Source: an uncultured Clostridia bacterium
GTDB lineage: Bacteria > Bacillota > Clostridia > Christensenellales > Borkfalkiaceae
Length of the DNA stretch: 6,781 nt
Assembly: GCA_947629725.1 (NCBI GenBank)
Contig: CANREU010000090.1
Span: 1 to 6,781, forward strand
Direction of reading: 5' to 3'
Part shown: piece by piece, positions 5,064-6,781 of the stretch
How the letters are laid out: each line of letters opens with the position of its first letter
Numbering within the stretch: position 1 is the first letter of the stretch
The notes under the pieces: generated by a model
What the model saw: only the letters and a program-made list of their open reading frames with translations
Told to the model about the DNA's origin: nothing
Database searches by the model: none
Made by a program: the position numbers and the translations under genes

Positions 5064-5831
5064 ATGAAGCGAAAACTTGCGGCTTTTTTCGGGGAGTGCC
5101 GCGCCCTGTTCCGTTCCGTTCCGCCCGTAACCCTCACCCTCTTCCTTCTCTCGGTGTTCGCGATGAACCTGCTCGCGAACAAGAGCCTCGACCTCGATCT
5201 CGATTGGCTCGCCCTCGACTGCGGCATCATCGTCTCGTGGGTGGCCTTTTTGTGTATGGACGTGCTCACCCGAAGATACGGCCCCCGCGCGGCGACGCTC
5301 GTCTCCCTCTTCGCGGTCGGAGTGAACCTTCTCTTCTGCCTCATTTTCTACCTCGCGAGCCTCATTCCGGGGACATGGGGTGCGTTTTTCGACTTCGGCG
5401 AGCAGCCCGTCGTAAACGAAGCCCTCGATAAAACCTTCGGGGGGACGTGGTACGTCCTCCTCGGGAGCACGGCGGCGTTCGCCGTTTCGGCGGTCATCAA
5501 CAACTTCTCGAATTGGGGGATCGGCAAGCTCTTCAAAAAGAACCCGGACGGGTTTTTCGCCTACGCCTGCCGTACCTATCTCTCGACGGCGCTCGGGCAG
5601 TTTGCCGACAACCTCGTGTTCGCCTTCCTCGTGAGTTTCTTTTTCTTCGGGTGGACCCCCCTGCAGTGCGTCACCTGCGCCGCAACGGGCATGCTCGCAG
5701 AGCTCTTCATCGAGGCCGTGTTCTCGCCTCTCGGATACCGCGTGTGCAGGAGCTGGGAAAAGAGCGGCGTGGGGAGGGAGTACCTCGAATACGTCGCCGC
5801 AAGGGGCGCAAAGACGGAGGAGAAGGCATGA
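5064..5831 (+). CDS. VUT family (DUF165/YhhQ-like) transporter, probably for a queuosine precursor
   Basis: 255-residue integral membrane protein. About six helices are visible: 21-38, 51-68, 76-101, 128-147, 176-197 and 200-222. Family-type features are MNLLANK (34-40) at the end of the first helix, LDCG near 51-54, MDVLTRRYG (65-73) after the second, TALGQFADNLVF (175-186) and SPLGYRVC (221-228). The C-terminal tail is charged. VUT/YhhQ proteins take up the deazaguanine precursors of the tRNA base queuosine (preQ0, preQ1 or queuine, depending on species); the substrate here is inferred from the family and from the preQ1-like leader. The start at 5064 has a perfect ribosome site. It overlaps the SDR gene by four bases (ATGA), so the two are co-transcribed and probably translationally coupled. 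Confidence 0.9.
   Translation: MKRKLAAFFGECRALFRSVPPVTLTLFLLSVFAMNLLANKSLDLDLDWLALDCGIIVSWVAFLCMDVLTRRYGPRAATLVSLFAVGVNLLFCLIFYLASLIPGTWGAFFDFGEQPVVNEALDKTFGGTWYVLLGSTAAFAVSAVINNFSNWGIGKLFKKNPDGFFAYACRTYLSTALGQFADNLVFAFLVSFFFFGWTPLQCVTCAATGMLAELFIEAVFSPLGYRVCRSWEKSGVGREYLEYVAARGAKTEEKA
5816..5820 (+). promoter_or_regulatory. Ribosome binding site of the SDR gene
   Basis: GGAGG inside the end of the VUT gene, seven bases before the ATG at 5828. It fixes that start over the longer open frame reaching back to 5447, which is unsupported out-of-frame reading of the VUT gene. Confidence 0.8.
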
Positions 5832-6475
5832 AAACGATCGTTACGGGCTCTTCGCAGGGGATCGGGCGGGCGATCGCCGAAAAATTTCTCGCCTGCGGGC
5901 ACGAGGTGTGCGGGATCGACATTCTCCCCGCCTCTCTTTCCCACCCGGATTACGTCCACTTCGCCGCCGATATTTCGCGCGGGCCCCTGCCCGAGATCGG
6001 GGACGCGGAGTGCCTTATCAACAATGCGGGGGTGCAGGACAGCGGGAGAGACATCGAGATCAATCTGAAAGGGACGGTGCGCGTCACCGAGAAATATGCC
6101 TTTACGGGCAAAATGAAGAGCGTGGTGTTCATCGCGTCGGCGAGCGCCTCCACGGGGGCGGAATTCCCCGAATACGCGGCGAGCAAGGGGGGAGTCGTCT
6201 CCTATATGAAGAACGTCGCCCTGCGCCTTGCGGAGACGGGAGGGACGGCGAACAGCCTCTCCCCGGGGGGTGTGACGACGGCGCTCAACCGCCGCGTGAT
6301 GGAAAACCCCGCGCTGTGGAAGGAGATCATGGCGGAGACCCCCCTCAAAAAGTGGGCGAGCGCGGAGGAGATCGCCGAATGGGCGTATTTCCTCGCCGCC
6401 GTCAACCGCTCCATGACGGCGCAGGACCTCATCGTGGACAACGGCGAGAGCGCCCGCGCGAAATTTGTGTGGTGA
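5828..6475 (+). CDS. Short-chain dehydrogenase/reductase (SDR family)
   Basis: 215 residues, a classical SDR though shorter than the usual 240-260. The nucleotide-binding motif TGSSQGIG is at 6-13, NNAG at 65-68, a catalytic Ser probably at 104 (FIASAS), and YAASK with Tyr116 and Lys120. The C-terminal part has SPGGVTTALN and ends near IVDNGE, as in FabG-like enzymes. The shortening is mainly between the first strands and NNAG: the aspartate of GID (about 35-37) after the second strand favours NAD(H) over NADP(H). It is an oxidoreductase acting on an unknown alcohol or ketone in the cytosol. It overlaps the transporter gene by four bases and shares its promoter and leader. The coupling hints at chemistry on the imported compound or a derivative, but no known queuosine step is matched. 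A terminator follows at once. Confidence 0.92.
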   Translation: MKTIVTGSSQGIGRAIAEKFLACGHEVCGIDILPASLSHPDYVHFAADISRGPLPEIGDAECLINNAGVQDSGRDIEINLKGTVRVTEKYAFTGKMKSVVFIASASASTGAEFPEYAASKGGVVSYMKNVALRLAETGGTANSLSPGGVTTALNRRVMENPALWKEIMAETPLKKWASAEEIAEWAYFLAAVNRSMTAQDLIVDNGESARAKFVW

Positions 6476-6480
6476 AAGAT

Positions 6481-6518
6481 CCCCCGGGCTGCAAGTGTGC
6501 ATCCCGGGGGTGTTTTTT
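6481..6518 (+). terminator. Rho-independent terminator of the VUT-SDR operon
   Basis: CCCCCGGG (6481-6488) pairs with CCCGGGGG (6503-6510); inside, TGCA pairs with TGCA around AGTG. TGTTTTTT follows (6511-6518). It begins five bases after the SDR stop. Confidence 0.93.
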
Positions 6519-6538
6519 GACGGGGGACAAGACTACGG

Positions 6539-6622
6539 CCACCCCCCTCGGCCCCCCGCCGAAGGCAGGGGGTTTTCTTTCTGCGTGCCCCGATTTACGG
6601 TTTTTCACCTCCTCCTTTGTTT
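6539..6622 (+). repeat. A repeat, copy 2
   Basis: Direct-orientation copy of 3369-3454, with the same imperfect CCCCCCGCC-GAA-GGCAGGGGG hairpin, the T-rich stretch, CCCCGATTTACGG and TTTTTCACCTCCTC. It again starts shortly after an operon terminator. Confidence 0.85.
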
Positions 6623-6624
6623 AA

Positions 6625-6644
6625 GGGGGGAGGGCAGGGTGGGG
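6625..6644 (+). repeat. G-rich tract (possible G-quadruplex)
   Basis: G-runs at 6625-6630, 6632-6634, 6637-6639 and 6641-6644 with loops of 1-2 bases. It lies directly between A repeat copy 2 and C repeat copy 3, the same order as at 3369-3707. Confidence 0.55.
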
Positions 6645-6660
6645 TGACAGAATACCTTTT

Positions 6661-6736
6661 CCTCATACCGAGGGCGCAGCCCGAGTGTATCTTGAAAGAT
6701 TCGCTCACTCCGTCTACGGCTTCGCTCGGAATGAGG
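6661..6736 (+). repeat. C repeat, copy 3 (with 12-base insert)
   Basis: Identical to copy 2 except for an extra ACTCCGTCTACG at 6707-6718 in the right arm, making it 76 bases. The ends and centre are unchanged. The insert breaks the symmetry of the hairpin but leaves the terminal inverted repeats. Confidence 0.85.
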
Positions 6737-6768
6737 GAATACTTGTCCTCCCCATCCCCCCGTGCCTT

Positions 6769-6781
6769 CCCCCCCCCCCCC
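6769..6781 (+). repeat. Poly-C run at the window end
   Basis: Thirteen consecutive C residues run to the last base. This may be a real homopolymer or a sequencing/assembly artefact at a contig edge; its true length cannot be judged. Confidence 0.7.

Noticed and set aside
5576..6502. 308-codon minus-strand open frame opposite the VUT and SDR genes
   Set aside because: It starts inside the terminator of the VUT-SDR operon and is antisense to two recognisable proteins.
3369..6622. Insertion sequence or composite transposon formed by the A repeats
   Set aside because: No transposase, no target duplications seen, and the repeats follow terminators; short intergenic repeats are a simpler reading.
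3644..6736. CRISPR array
   Set aside because: The repeats are about 1-2 kb apart with no regular spacers, and no cas genes are present.

Overview
The window is about 60% GC and looks like a chromosomal segment of an anaerobic Clostridia-type Firmicute, probably a gut lineage known mainly from metagenomes. This rests on strong AGGAGG-type ribosome sites, U-tailed terminators, a heterodimeric Firmicutes-type ABC exporter pair with the linker insert common in clostridia, a VUT-family transporter, and intergenic space full of short palindromic repeats. The taxonomic placement is inference; no rRNA or marker gene is present.

Layout. (1) Bases 3-3294: two overlapping ABC exporter half-transporter genes. 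The first is cut by the window edge. They probably form a heterodimer with one degenerate and one competent ATP site. A strong terminator follows (3308-3335). (2) Bases 3336-3918: no gene; dense hairpins and repeats, including an A repeat, a G-rich tract and a C repeat. (3) Bases 3919-4554: a divergent pair. A minus-strand zinc-ribbon/DUF4190-like membrane protein faces a small plus-strand XRE-type repressor. The 90-bp gap holds two palindromes of the form TCCCAT-N4-ATGGGA. One fills the spacer of a near-consensus promoter for the membrane protein; the other lies just before the regulator's start codon. This reads as an autoregulated switch. (4) Bases 4555-4938: repeats only. (5) Bases 4939-6475: a near-consensus promoter, a roughly 90-nt structured leader, a VUT-family (queuosine-precursor-type) transporter and an overlapping short-chain dehydrogenase, ended by a strong terminator (6481-6518). 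(6) Bases 6519-6781: a second A, G-rich, C repeat series, then a run of C to the window end.

The most interesting element is the leader at 4975-5057. It can form a hairpin whose loop pairs with the Shine-Dalgarno sequence of the transporter gene. The loop begins UUC and the Shine-Dalgarno is preceded by AUAAAAAAC, both as in preQ1-I riboswitches, but two extra hairpins sit where that class has only a short A-rich loop. Its position before a likely preQ0/preQ1/queuine transporter fits a ligand-controlled translational switch. It could be an expanded preQ1-I variant or an undescribed arrangement.
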